Shown piece by piece: positions 20,330 through 27,429 of a DNA stretch of 43,325 bases (its first letter is position 1; each line of letters opens with the position of its first letter). The stretch is from a virus. A program made the position numbers and the translations under genes. The stretch spans positions 1-43,325 of the IMG/VR virus record IMGVR_UViG_3300047494_000040, one strand, 5' to 3'. Under the pieces are notes generated by a model. The model did not search any database, was not told the DNA's origin, and was given only the letters and a program-made list of their open reading frames with translations.

Positions 20330-21037
20330 TTAAAATATCCTATTAAGATCGGCGCCCTTGTTGGAGTCACTAACATCTCTCTCATCCGCCAAATCCGGAG
20401 CCCTGTCATAGGAATATTCCGCTATCTCAGTGCCCATCAGGGCGTCCGCAAATTCAAACTTCACAGCGATCGCCATTGCCTTTCTCATCAGCATTATTTT
20501 CGTGAACTTGGTCCACGGCGAATCGGCGTTAAGAGATCCGTCTCGAAGCCTAGCTGGGTACTGTCCTGCCTTTTTTGCTTCTTCGATGGTGTAGGTGAAC
20601 TCCTTCTGTTCCCGGCCCTTGCGTTGAATGACGCAAATTCCAGCGTAAGGCGCCTCGTCGAGATTTTTATTTTCCAGACAAATCTTCTTGTGAGCAGAGT
20701 CAATTGCATAGGTGTGCTTCTCTTTCACTTCCCCGGTCCACTCCGCCAGCGCGCTAGGGAGCTCTCCAAACATTACGAGCTGGTTCTTTATGAACGCAAG
20801 ATTAGGAAGGGCCAGCTGCCACTTCTTTCCTACCAGTGCGTGTGCCAAGTTGTACGCGGCTAACCTTTTTTGTGGCGTGTCGAACCGCGCGGGAAAGCCT
20901 CCACCTTCGCCGATGTGTTTGATCATCGCGCCGAGCTCAACGGCGTTCACCGGGGCGAGGTCCCCCTTCACGAGCCCGATGGGTTGAGGGATGACTGGCT
21001 TAACTTCTTCCTTTGGCGTCTGGGCCTCGGTTTCCAT
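20330..21037 (-). CDS. RecT-like single-strand annealing protein
   Basis: 235 residues from ATG 21037. RecT-family features include an N-terminal LAYNLAHALVGKKWQ-type segment (here LAAYNLAHALV), QLVMFGELPSAL, EEAKKAGQYPAR, and the conserved C-terminal SPWTKFTKIMLMRKAMAIAV. RecT proteins coat and anneal single-stranded DNA during recombination. It follows the RecE-like nuclease by 11 bases, the usual nuclease-annealase pairing. Its length is at the short end of the family. Confidence 0.82.
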   Translation of the reverse strand: METEAQTPKEEVKPVIPQPIGLVKGDLAPVNAVELGAMIKHIGEGGGFPARFDTPQKRLAAYNLAHALVGKKWQLALPNLAFIKNQLVMFGELPSALAEWTGEVKEKHTYAIDSAHKKICLENKNLDEAPYAGICVIQRKGREQKEFTYTIEEAKKAGQYPARLRDGSLNADSPWTKFTKIMLMRKAMAIAVKFEFADALMGTEIAEYSYDRAPDLADERDVSDSNKGADLNRIF

Positions 21038-21048
21038 ACTTCTACTCC

Positions 21049-22002
21049 TTATGGTTGTTCGTCAAATTCATACATGGGCAAGTCCTTCAGGTGGCCCCAC
21101 TTCGGTATTCCTATCTGCTCCGCAATACCGGCCTGATAGCCAGGCCACTGATTTTTTTCTAAACATGTCTTAAGCAACGCCATCCCGTGTTCGATGAACG
21201 CCTTCGCGGTTTCGATGGTGTCTCGGTCGAGCGCATAGAATGCGCAGCAGTAAGGATCGTCTTTCTCTACCGCGAGAAGTGCGTAGATGTCGGGCTCCGT
21301 TCCTGTGATTGCCTCGATACCCATCCCGTAAAACACAAGGCTCACGTGGTACATGAAGTTGTCGATGGACCTTGAGAACTTGTCGGGCGAAGCGTCCTCG
21401 GTGGTCTTAAAGTCGATCAGCACCTTCTTTTCGAGGTGGAGAATGTCCGGACGGATGCGGCAACGGATGCCGGTGGCCTTGTGCCTGAAGTACCCGCTAA
21501 TCTCCGTCTGAGCACCCACTAGCGACGCCTTCGCCTTCTCGTGGTTCAAAATCGATGCGATGCTACCTTGGATACCCTTGTAGTCCTCCGGTGTCACTAC
21601 GAGGGCACCAGGCTTCAGGTTTGCGTACCAGAGCTTCTTCTGGTCCTTCGCGTCCTTTGACTGCGTGCTGAGCCGTCCATCCTTCGTAAAACCTTCAAAC
21701 ACCGGCTCTAAAACGAAGGTGCTCTTAAACTTCTCAGGCTCGAGCAAAGCCATGTGGCAAAGAGAGCCGTAACGAAAATGGTCCTGCTTTTTATCGACCG
21801 AGCTCCCCTGTATCCACTCGGCCTTAAAGTGCGCAGGGGTCTTGCGCAGGATGGTTTTCAGACCTGAGGACGACAGTGCGCCGCGGTCCATGTGGTACTG
21901 CTCGTTTGTCAATCCTGGATGCCAGTGAGCCGCGAACTGCGGAGACACTACTTCCGGCAACCTGTTTATCGGCATCTGCTGTATTAATGGGTCATGTTCC
22001 AT
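21049..22002 (-). CDS. RecE-like PD-(D/E)xK exonuclease (DUF3799-like)
   Basis: 317 residues from ATG 22002. The start LTNEQYHMDRGALSSSGLKT and RYGSLCHMALLEPEKF (His83) are typical of RecE C-terminal nuclease domains. Glu167 in TEISGYF, Asp186 in RIRPDILH and Asp197-Phe-Lys199 in VLIDFKTT form the PD-(D/E)xK core. It would resect double-stranded ends 5' to 3' and hand the strand to the RecT-like protein. A promoter-like sequence lies just upstream. Confidence 0.85.
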   Translation of the reverse strand: MEHDPLIQQMPINRLPEVVSPQFAAHWHPGLTNEQYHMDRGALSSSGLKTILRKTPAHFKAEWIQGSSVDKKQDHFRYGSLCHMALLEPEKFKSTFVLEPVFEGFTKDGRLSTQSKDAKDQKKLWYANLKPGALVVTPEDYKGIQGSIASILNHEKAKASLVGAQTEISGYFRHKATGIRCRIRPDILHLEKKVLIDFKTTEDASPDKFSRSIDNFMYHVSLVFYGMGIEAITGTEPDIYALLAVEKDDPYCCAFYALDRDTIETAKAFIEHGMALLKTCLEKNQWPGYQAGIAEQIGIPKWGHLKDLPMYEFDEQP

Positions 22003-22033
22003 CGATATTTTACTCCCTTTAGATTCGTCATGT

Positions 22034-22060
22034 TTTATAGCATATTTTTAAAAATGTAAA
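22034..22060 (-). promoter_or_regulatory. Possible promoter for the recombination genes
   Basis: Minus strand: TTTACA (22060-22055), 15 bases, TATAAA (22039-22034), about 30 bases before the RecE-like start. The hexamers are good but the spacer is short for sigma70. AT-rich context supports a promoter; strength is uncertain. Confidence 0.38.
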
Positions 22061-22063
22061 ACC

Positions 22064-22249
22064 TTATTCCTTCTTTTTTTGGCTCTTAGCTACGGTGTCC
22101 AGGAGGCGTTCCGCCAGGATGGAAACTTCGCCGACTAAGGCCTCTAGCTCCTCTGGTAAAATCCTAGCCAGGCTCCCAAGCGAGTTTTTTATTAGAAGCT
22201 CTGACGTCATCTTAATGGTAAGGTCTGTTACGTCTTTTTCCTTGCCCAT
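22064..22249 (-). CDS. Hypothetical 61-residue helical protein
   Basis: ATG 22249, closely following the upstream stop. MGKEKDVTDLTIKMTSELLI, then LARILPEELEALVGEVSILA; all helix, charged ends. No family recognised. Member of the small coiled-coil group before the replication genes. Confidence 0.58.
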   Translation of the reverse strand: MGKEKDVTDLTIKMTSELLIKNSLGSLARILPEELEALVGEVSILAERLLDTVAKSQKKKE

Positions 22250-22252
22250 TAG

Positions 22253-22723
22253 TTATTCTCCTTCGGCTGAGACGTCACCAAGAGCCTTTACCTGGGAAAG
22301 TACGCCGGCTCTATGCAGTAGCGGACTCTTAGTGTGATTTGTCTCCCCGATTAGCGGCCTAGGCTTCTTCATCGCCTCCCGGTACACGAGCGAGATCTTA
22401 ATAGGCTCGGTGAGTTTTAAATTAACGTCGTTTAGGTTTGTCATCGGCTTCCGGTTTTCTAGATCCGTGATCCTCTTGCTAAGGTCGCTGATCATGCTAG
22501 TTGAGACGTCACCGAGAGCCTTTACCTCGGCCTGCGCCTGCTTCTGTCGCTCGAGTATTCCGGACAAAGACGAAGCGATGTCTTCGATGCCGGCCTTAAT
22601 CTTCACGCTGTCCTCGTTTATCGCCTTGTCGTCGCGCTTGATGAATGCCACTGCGGCTACGATGCAAAGCGCCATCGAGCATATAAAAATAATTGCCTCT
22701 CCCACAAACTTTCTTCCTTTCAT
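22253..22723 (-). CDS. Membrane-anchored coiled-coil protein with internal repeat
   Basis: 156 residues from ATG 22723, overlapping the upstream stop by ATGA. One N-terminal membrane helix (VGEAIIFICSMALCIVAAVAF), then a coiled coil (EDSVKIKAGIEDIASSLSGI to SDLSKRITDLENR). VKALGDVS occurs twice (about 67-74 and 145-152), and at DNA level 22503-22527 and 22269-22293 agree at 24 of 25 bases. The repeat suggests a local duplication or gene-end capture. Function unknown. Confidence 0.6.
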   Translation of the reverse strand: MKGRKFVGEAIIFICSMALCIVAAVAFIKRDDKAINEDSVKIKAGIEDIASSLSGILERQKQAQAEVKALGDVSTSMISDLSKRITDLENRKPMTNLNDVNLKLTEPIKISLVYREAMKKPRPLIGETNHTKSPLLHRAGVLSQVKALGDVSAEGE

Positions 22724-22980
22724 TTTTTTTCTTTTTCCTGGGTTGCCATCACAGTAGCGAACACGTTCTGAAATGCCAACTTAGCTGGTTTAAGTGTCTT
22801 ACCGAGGTTGATCAGCACTTTCATGCTATTCTCGGCCTTTAGCTTCATAACCGGATCAGTTATCGGATTCTCCTTCGCGTTCTCCATCTGCGATACGAAC
22901 TCTTCTAGATCAATCGTGTTCAGTATCCGTCCGATCTGTATCAAGCTCATCTGCGCTTGCAGGAACTCATTCTTGTCCAT
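22720..22980 (-). CDS. Hypothetical 86-residue helical protein
   Basis: ATG 22980 lies inside the last codons of the preceding gene. Helical sequence: QAQMSLIQIGRILNTIDLEE, then a charged middle and KPAKLAFQNVFATVMATQEK. The stop overlaps the next ATG. No family recognised. Confidence 0.58.
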   Translation of the reverse strand: MDKNEFLQAQMSLIQIGRILNTIDLEEFVSQMENAKENPITDPVMKLKAENSMKVLINLGKTLKPAKLAFQNVFATVMATQEKEKK

Positions 22981-23113
22981 TTTTCTTTCCCTCCGGTAAA
23001 GTGAAAATATTTAACTGCGTCTTTAGCGCCTCGATCATCTCTTGCTGTTCCTCGATCTGGCTCTTTAGTTTGTCCACTAACTCTCTCAGTGCATCCGTGT
23101 CGTTTTGTTCCAT
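22967..23113 (-). CDS. 48-residue coiled-coil protein
   Basis: ATG 23113 to TGA 22967-22969, overlapping the next gene by 14 bases. MEQNDTDALRELVDKLKSQI, EEQQEMIEALKTQLNIF: a clean heptad coiled coil ending in a CCGGAGGGAAAG stretch that serves as the next ribosome site. Confidence 0.58.
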   Translation of the reverse strand: MEQNDTDALRELVDKLKSQIEEQQEMIEALKTQLNIFTLPEGKKNGQE

Positions 23114-23119
23114 CGTTGT

Positions 23120-23638
23120 CTACCTCGTCGTTAATATTTTTGTATCGTCTGCGCCTTCAAGCAGCAGACTTTCTTCTCGGTCATTTTTTTCGATTAAAGC
23201 TTTCACCGTCTCTCTCGCCTGTGCATGAAAGGTTCCCCCAGGTAGAAGATTAGTCCCCAAGTGCTGACAGAGATAGTTCCACCCTCCGCGAAACTGCACG
23301 ATCTGCCAACCGAGTTCACCGATGTATTCCTTAGCTTCCTCAGGCTCTGTGTAACCAAACCTTCTAATCGCTGTTTCGATACGTGAGATTATAATGTCCG
23401 CCTTAGCTGCGAGAGACTCGATTGGATTTATAAGCTCGATGATGTGAGCTGGGGTTGGAGGCCGATTTGTCTTATTGCTCACCATGAATTTGTCGAAGGC
23501 CTGAATTACCTTCTGAAGATCGAATTCCCTTAAAAGGTTGGCTTGGTACATCACCGCCTCGTTGCTCTGGGTAATTCCGTAGATAGTGTTTACCATCGCA
23601 ATCTTCGCCGCCACTTTAGTTATTTCTTGATTGTTCAC
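23120..23638 (-). CDS. Replicative helicase loader-like protein (G39P type, tentative)
   Basis: 172 residues if GTG 23638 is used; GTG 23614, just after the upstream stop, or ATG 23596 are alternatives. The N-terminal part (KIAMVNTIYGITQSNEAVMY, LREFDLQKVIQAFDKFMVSN, then RPPTPAHIIELIN) resembles the SPP1 G39P helicase loader/inhibitor fold, in which helical pairs precede a P-T-x-x-x-I motif. The C-terminal GELGWQIVQFRGGWNYLCQH is common in phage replication accessory proteins. It follows the initiator-like gene, matching the origin-protein plus loader order. It would load the host DnaB helicase. Confidence 0.58.
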   Translation of the reverse strand: MNNQEITKVAAKIAMVNTIYGITQSNEAVMYQANLLREFDLQKVIQAFDKFMVSNKTNRPPTPAHIIELINPIESLAAKADIIISRIETAIRRFGYTEPEEAKEYIGELGWQIVQFRGGWNYLCQHLGTNLLPGGTFHAQARETVKALIEKNDREESLLLEGADDTKILTTR

Positions 23639-24401
23639 GTTCCGCCATTCTCTCGAAGTACTCAACCTGCGAGACCCCCTCGCTTGTTTTTTCAATATTT
23701 CTTGCCGTAGTTCCGGTCACCTTCTTACCCATGAGCATCTGGGTGCGAAGGGTATCCGCTGTCTTTAGGCATAGATCAAAGCTATGTGTGTTTTTCGTGT
23801 ACTGGTAGTCGTTGTGAGTCATGTAGAACTTCACGACCTCGACAGCATCCTCTTGCCCGAGATGCCTGACGAAGTACGAGATCTGACCGTTGATCTTCGG
23901 ACCCCTCTTAATTTCAACCTTGTATTTATGGAAGTATGCGTCACGGTAGGCCTCGAAGACTTTACGGTTTGCCTCGGTGTCGTTTTTACGGACTGAATCA
24001 TCGAGCATCGAAGTCTGCGCCGGTGGCGGTGCTTTTGGCACCCCACTGGAAATCTTTTCTTTTCCTTTCTCTTCTTTTCTTTTCATTTCATTTCTTTTCT
24101 GAAGTGGATTTTCGATTTCTTCGACTGTAACTAGCTGTAATGACTGGAGAGCGTCTAGTGCGTAACGGTATCCTACGCGTGTCGTAAGCATGTTGTTAAT
24201 GTGTTCTTCGGTGAGCGTAACGGTGTCCTTGTTGTTGTTACCGCACTCCAAGAGGAGTCCTAAGAACATCCATCGCACACTCAAAGGTAGGCTTACGATC
24301 TTCGCATCGGTACAGAAATTATTAGCAATTCGAGTCTGTTTAAAGGACGGTTTATGACCTTTATTATGCTCTGCCCAATTTAATACAGTAATCCTAAACA
24401 T
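23616..24401 (-). CDS. Replication initiator-like (lambda O/DnaD-like) protein
   Basis: 261 residues from ATG 24401 (MFRITVLNWAEH), with GGTGGG upstream. The N-terminal winged-helix-like part (SLPLSVRWMFLGLLLECGNN, EEHINNMLTTRVGYRYALDA, LQSLQLVTVEEI) is typical of phage replisome-organiser domains. A Lys/Glu linker with a long GAAAAGAAA-rich tract (about 105-125) follows, then a C-terminal helical domain (VFEAYRDAYFHKYKVEIKRG and GQEDAVEVVKFYMTHNDYQY). Architecture and position before the loader suggest origin recognition. Any origin repeats inside the gene are not obvious by eye. Confidence 0.62.
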   Translation of the reverse strand: MFRITVLNWAEHNKGHKPSFKQTRIANNFCTDAKIVSLPLSVRWMFLGLLLECGNNNKDTVTLTEEHINNMLTTRVGYRYALDALQSLQLVTVEEIENPLQKRNEMKRKEEKGKEKISSGVPKAPPPAQTSMLDDSVRKNDTEANRKVFEAYRDAYFHKYKVEIKRGPKINGQISYFVRHLGQEDAVEVVKFYMTHNDYQYTKNTHSFDLCLKTADTLRTQMLMGKKVTGTTARNIEKTSEGVSQVEYFERMAEREQSRNN

Positions 24402-24405
24402 GACT

Positions 24406-24969
24406 TTACCCACCAAGGTCCCGCTCCTTTATCATTCGATGACAACACGCACAGAAGTATAGAAATGGGTTCTTTACATAACCTTCTAAGAATGATTGAG
24501 AGACTGAAGTGGCTCTATCCCTAACGACTTGAATACCTAATTGTGTAATAAAGTAGGTCACAGACTTCATCCATGTTTTCGGGATATCTTTCTCCGGATA
24601 AGCGAGTGAGTTTATTATGGGTTCGATGGCAAAAATGGCGGATTTTCTTCGACCCTCTTCTTTGTCTTTCTGTAATCTAAAATACATTTGGATTTGAGCT
24701 TTGTGTTCCTTTAATAAGGAAATCTCTTTTTTAATATTTATATGTTTTATTGATTTTAGACTTAGAAGATTCTTCGACTTTCCACGGTTACAATCGAAAC
24801 AGGCTGTAACTAGATTTACAAAGTCATTATTCCCGCCCTTAGAGACTGGAATAATATGGTCAATTTCTAATATTAGATCCGGACTCACTGAACGTCCACA
24901 GTATTTGCAGATAAAATCATCTCTCTTAAAGATCTCAAACCTGAGTTTCTTAGAAATACTCTTACGCAA
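24406..24969 (-). CDS. HNH endonuclease-domain protein
   Basis: 187 residues, apparent start TTG 24969 (ribosome site GGGGGAT upstream). Residues 11-65: FEIFKRDDFICKYCGR (Cys21, Cys24), LEIDHIIPVSKGG (Asp37-His38), NNDFVNLVTACFDCNRGKSK (Asn48/Asn51, Cys57, Cys60). This is a complete HNH core with structural zinc cysteines. The C-terminal 120 residues are helical, with a late Cys pair FCACC. Fused C-terminal regions like this occur in phage replication-module HNH proteins. It may be a replication/recombination nuclease or a homing nuclease. Confidence 0.8.
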   Translation of the reverse strand: MRKSISKKLRFEIFKRDDFICKYCGRSVSPDLILEIDHIIPVSKGGNNDFVNLVTACFDCNRGKSKNLLSLKSIKHINIKKEISLLKEHKAQIQMYFRLQKDKEEGRRKSAIFAIEPIINSLAYPEKDIPKTWMKSVTYFITQLGIQVVRDRATSVSQSFLEGYVKNPFLYFCACCHRMIKERDLGG

Positions 24970-24993
24970 AACTATCCCCCGAAGTGGTTAGCC

Positions 24994-25095
24994 GTGGCTC
25001 CTACAGTTACTTGCGGTGAATGTAAGAACCACGGCCGCCCCGCATTCTCAAGCCGAAGCTTGAAAATTTTTAATATGTGCTTTAAATGCAAGTAA
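24994..25095 (+). CDS. 33-residue zinc-ribbon protein on the opposite strand (possible)
   Basis: Plus strand, GTG 24994 to TAA 25093-25095. It has VTCGECKNHGRPAF and MCFKCK, two CxxC pairs 18 residues apart, the same size and spacing as the plus-strand gene at 27317. It is isolated, has only a weak ribosome site and is antisense to the HNH leader. The cysteine spacing argues that it is or was a real gene. Confidence 0.45.
   Translation: MAPTVTCGECKNHGRPAFSSRSLKIFNMCFKCK
25045..25066 (-). other. UUCG-tetraloop hairpin in the HNH leader
   Basis: On the minus strand TTTTCAAGC TTCG GCTTGAGAA forms a nine-pair stem (one G-U) closed by C(UUCG)G, an exceptionally stable RNA loop, about 75-95 bases before the HNH start. 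On the plus strand the same bases lie in the small zinc-ribbon frame. No T-tract follows on the minus strand. Confidence 0.45.
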
Positions 25096-25212
25096 CGAAG
25101 TTAAAAATTGTCTGTTTAAGAAGAAAAGTAAACACATTTTTTCGTTTATTTTCGAAGGGTTCTAAAAGCCATACTCACGTAGGGTTACGTGGTTTTGAAC
25201 GACCGGTAATAT
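25096..25212. other. Short AT-rich intergenic region with inverted repeat
   Basis: No gene seen. CACGTA GGGT TACGTG (25176-25191) is a perfect 6+6 inverted repeat with a 4-base centre, a candidate operator for the minus-strand replication genes. Promoter hexamers could not be assigned with confidence. Confidence 0.45.
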
Positions 25213-25242
25213 TTAAAAAAGACGGGCTTTTTAGACCCGTCT
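25213..25242 (-). terminator. Strong intrinsic terminator
   Basis: Minus strand: AGACGGG (25242-25236), a 9-base loop, CCCGTCT (25226-25220), then TTTTTTAA. It ends the ParB-methyltransferase-small basic protein unit. The hairpin is symmetrical and the other strand has a looser T-rich tail, so it may act weakly both ways. Confidence 0.82.
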
Positions 25243-25251
25243 CATTCATTT

Positions 25252-25452
25252 TTAAGCTGATTTTCTATCGTGAGTGGAGCGCCATTTATACCAGCCTTTA
25301 TAATAAACAGCGTACTTTCTGAGCTCACCACTATATCGGTCATTCTTTAGACCTATAGTTAAAATGTTTATCTTCTTAGCGATGTCCTTCTTAGTAAGCT
25401 TGCCTTTGACTTTGGGTAGACCTAGTTTCTTTGAGATACTGCCTTTTTGCGT
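25252..25452 (-). CDS. 66-residue basic protein with apparent ACG start
   Basis: The frame ending at TAA 25252-25254 reads as a real basic protein (QKGSISKKLGLPKVKGKLTK, KDIAKKINILTIGLKNDRYS, KYAVYYKGWYKWRSTHDRKS). It has no ATG, GTG or TTG start. A perfect AGGAGG (25458-25463) lies five bases before ACG 25452, so ACG may initiate, or the base is a C-for-T error for ATG. The overlapping ATG at 25456 is only one base from AGGAGG and opens a 21-codon frame. Position just before a terminator fits the last gene of the unit. It probably binds nucleic acid. Confidence 0.58.
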   Translation of the reverse strand, partial: TQKGSISKKLGLPKVKGKLTKKDIAKKINILTIGLKNDRYSGELRKYAVYYKGWYKWRSTHDRKSA

Positions 25453-25508
25453 ACATGCCTCCTATAAAAGCGAGCAGGTTAATTTACCTTATATATTGCA
25501 CCAAGTCA

Positions 25509-26594
25509 TTACAGTCGTATACCATTTTTTCTTATGACAGTTTTTTTTAGTCCAAACAGCTGCTTATGAAGTTCATGGGCCAACCGCTGCATCATGAGGG
25601 GTGGCACCGACATTCCGCATATATAATTGGCGTGGTCGTTACCCTCCTTCATGAAATTATAGTCCTCAGGAAAGGACTGCGCGCGTATCACTTCCGCCGC
25701 GTTCAACCTTCTGCATACCTTCCAGTGGTAAACCCGTGGGCTCGCCGTGATGGTCGCCGAGGGCAGGTCAGGATGTAGTTTATAGACGAAGCCGAAAGTG
25801 TTTCCCTCCTTGGTTTTTGAATAACCCCCTCTTGGAGCGTTAGTCCACCTGGCCTTCATGGAAGCGCCATACTGCTCCTCTTCATCTTCAGGAACGCCGG
25901 CAAGCGCCTTGGATATTGATATAGGTTCCTCTGTAAACTTGAGCTCAACCTTCGGCATCTTAAGGTCGGTCCGTCTGGCTATGAAGAAGGTCCTCTCGCG
26001 CGACTGTGGCACGCCCATGCGCGATGAGTTGAGGAGAAACAGCTGCGTCTCATAGCCCGCTCTTCTGAACGCGTCGAATATCATCTTGCAGTAGCCCTTC
26101 GCGTTTCCCATCAGAAGTCCTTTGACGTTCTCCGCCACGACGACCTTGGGCTGCAGCTTCTTGGCTATGTCAATGAAGTGGAAAAATAGGTCGTCAAGCA
26201 CCTGGTTAGCCTGCCCTTCTCTAAACTTTTTTGATTTACCCCACGCGTCCTCGCGGGAACCTGCCATGGAGAACGAAGAACATGGCGGTGACCCGTCCAG
26301 TATGTCCAAGTCAAAGAGCTCCGGCGGAAGCAGCTTGTCGGCCATCACCTTGAAATCCTGCACCGGGTACATGAATGAGAATTTTTCTTCGGGTTTTAGG
26401 TTCGATCGATACGCGCCCATCATCTCCGGATCTATCTCGACGCCGCCGAGCACGTCAAACCCAGCCAGCTTGTATCCCATCGAAGAGCCGCCTCCGCAGT
26501 GGAAGCACGAGAAGACCTTGAGTCCGTTCCTATTGAAACCGACCTTTCCGTCTCTCAGATCAGCGAGGGTCCACGGACCGGTGACGAGGCTCAT
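25509..26594 (-). CDS. C5-cytosine DNA methyltransferase
   Basis: 361 residues from ATG 26594, overlapping the ParB-like TGA by ATGA. Motif I FSCFHCGGGSSMGYKLAGF (28-46), motif II VEID, motif IV DGSPPCSSFSMAG with catalytic Cys105, motif VI VVVAENVKG (152-159), motif VIII NSSRMGVPQSRERTFF (189-204), motif X NYICGMSVPPLM. All catalytic motifs are intact. It transfers methyl from S-adenosylmethionine to cytosine C5 and probably protects phage DNA against host restriction; no cognate restriction enzyme gene is visible. The target-recognition region is short. Confidence 0.92.
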   Translation of the reverse strand: MSLVTGPWTLADLRDGKVGFNRNGLKVFSCFHCGGGSSMGYKLAGFDVLGGVEIDPEMMGAYRSNLKPEEKFSFMYPVQDFKVMADKLLPPELFDLDILDGSPPCSSFSMAGSREDAWGKSKKFREGQANQVLDDLFFHFIDIAKKLQPKVVVAENVKGLLMGNAKGYCKMIFDAFRRAGYETQLFLLNSSRMGVPQSRERTFFIARRTDLKMPKVELKFTEEPISISKALAGVPEDEEEQYGASMKARWTNAPRGGYSKTKEGNTFGFVYKLHPDLPSATITASPRVYHWKVCRRLNAAEVIRAQSFPEDYNFMKEGNDHANYICGMSVPPLMMQRLAHELHKQLFGLKKTVIRKNGIRL

Positions 26595-27154
26595 GAGAAC
26601 GTGAAGTTACATTTTGGACATGTGTGCACGAGCTTGCTGCCGATCTCGTCCTCGTGGATTTCCTGCGCCCCCTCCTTGTTCGGAGTCGTCTTGTCTCCGA
26701 AGAAGTTCAGGTTGAATGCGGAGAGGTCAATGCCGGGAATGTCGAATGATACCTCGAGCAACTTGGGATCAAGCTTGGCTCCCACAGTGAAGTCGTAGAG
26801 GCCCTGCTGTGTGACGTGTCCGTACTGGCTCACACCTTGAAGAACCCTTCTCTTCGCCTCCTCATGTGACTTGGCCTCGACGATCACGGTGGGTATCTTC
26901 GGTATCTTATAACCGTCCTTAGCGAGCCGGCGGAGCGCCTTGATGCGTTGGTGTCCGTCGATCAGGAACAGCTTCCGCCTCTTGGGGTCCTTCCACGCGT
27001 GAGGCGCGAATGCGAACCCGGTCTCAACCATCTCTTTTTTGATTTTTTCATATGACTCTTTGGTAAGTTCCTTCAGGTCACCCTGAAAGTCGTGAAGTTC
27101 CGTGAAGCTCGTCGGAGTAAGCTTACCGTACGCTAGTCTTATAGTTTTTTCCAT
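26591..27154 (-). CDS. ParB/sulfiredoxin-domain protein with C-terminal zinc ribbon
   Basis: 187 residues from ATG 27154, GGGGGA upstream. N-terminal ParB-like nuclease fold: ELTKESYEKIKKEMVETGFA, FLIDGHQRIKAL (63-74), IPTVIVEAKSHEEAKRRVL. C-terminal HTCPKCNFTFS (177-187) is half of a zinc ribbon. In phages such ParB-domain proteins commonly sit beside DNA methyltransferases. The role may be DNA binding, nicking or a methyltransferase partner. No ParA or centromere-like repeats were found, so plasmid-type partition is unlikely. Confidence 0.82.
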   Translation of the reverse strand: MEKTIRLAYGKLTPTSFTELHDFQGDLKELTKESYEKIKKEMVETGFAFAPHAWKDPKRRKLFLIDGHQRIKALRRLAKDGYKIPKIPTVIVEAKSHEEAKRRVLQGVSQYGHVTQQGLYDFTVGAKLDPKLLEVSFDIPGIDLSAFNLNFFGDKTTPNKEGAQEIHEDEIGSKLVHTCPKCNFTFS

Positions 27155-27174
27155 TTGTCCCCCATCTGAGATAT

Positions 27175-27206
27175 ATGAGCCATTAGAACCAAAATATCGG
27201 GCTCAT
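27175..27206. promoter_or_regulatory. Inverted repeat overlapping the minus promoter (candidate operator)
   Basis: ATGAGCC (27175-27181) and GGCTCAT (27200-27206) form a perfect 7-bp inverted repeat with an 18-base centre. The arms fall at the start point and at the edge of the -35 box of the minus promoter, where a dimeric repressor would block transcription. As RNA it would not form a terminator because no T-tract follows. Confidence 0.5.
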
Positions 27207-27211
27207 GTCAA
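27182..27211 (-). promoter_or_regulatory. Sigma70-type promoter for the ParB-methyltransferase unit
   Basis: Minus strand: TTGACA (27211-27206, consensus), 18-base spacer, TCTAAT (27187-27182, five of six). The start would fall near 27175, about 20 bases before ATG 27154. This is the best promoter match seen in the window. Confidence 0.72.
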
Positions 27212-27257
27212 ACGTCCATTAGGATCATCACCATACTTTAAAACATGCTTTATTCTA

Positions 27258-27286
27258 TGTACATTCAGAATGAAACGGTGTATTAT
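27258..27286 (+). promoter_or_regulatory. Promoter for the plus-strand operon
   Basis: TGTACA (27258-27263, four of six), 17 bases, TATTAT (27281-27286, five of six). Transcription would start near 27293, about 24 bases before ATG 27317. Together with the minus promoter it makes a divergent control region of about 160 bases. Confidence 0.52.
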
Positions 27287-27316
27287 TAAATCATAGGTTA
27301 AGCAAAGGAGCAGAAC

Positions 27317-27418
27317 ATGATCGCCACGGTTTGTAAGGATTGCAGGATAGTGATGACGCCTTTGAAGTCGGCGGTTAAGGGACTGTTCATTTGTCAAAAA
27401 TGCAAAACAATCAGGTAA
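27317..27418 (+). CDS. 33-residue zinc-ribbon protein
   Basis: ATG 27317 with AAAGGAG eight bases upstream. MIATVCKDCRIVMTP and FICQKCKTIR give two CxxC pairs 18 residues apart. First gene of the plus operon. Its size and spacing match the lone plus frame at 24994. It may be a small transcription or nuclease modulator; the function cannot be read from the sequence. Confidence 0.68.
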   Translation: MIATVCKDCRIVMTPLKSAVKGLFICQKCKTIR

Positions 27419-27429
27419 GGGAGAGACGT

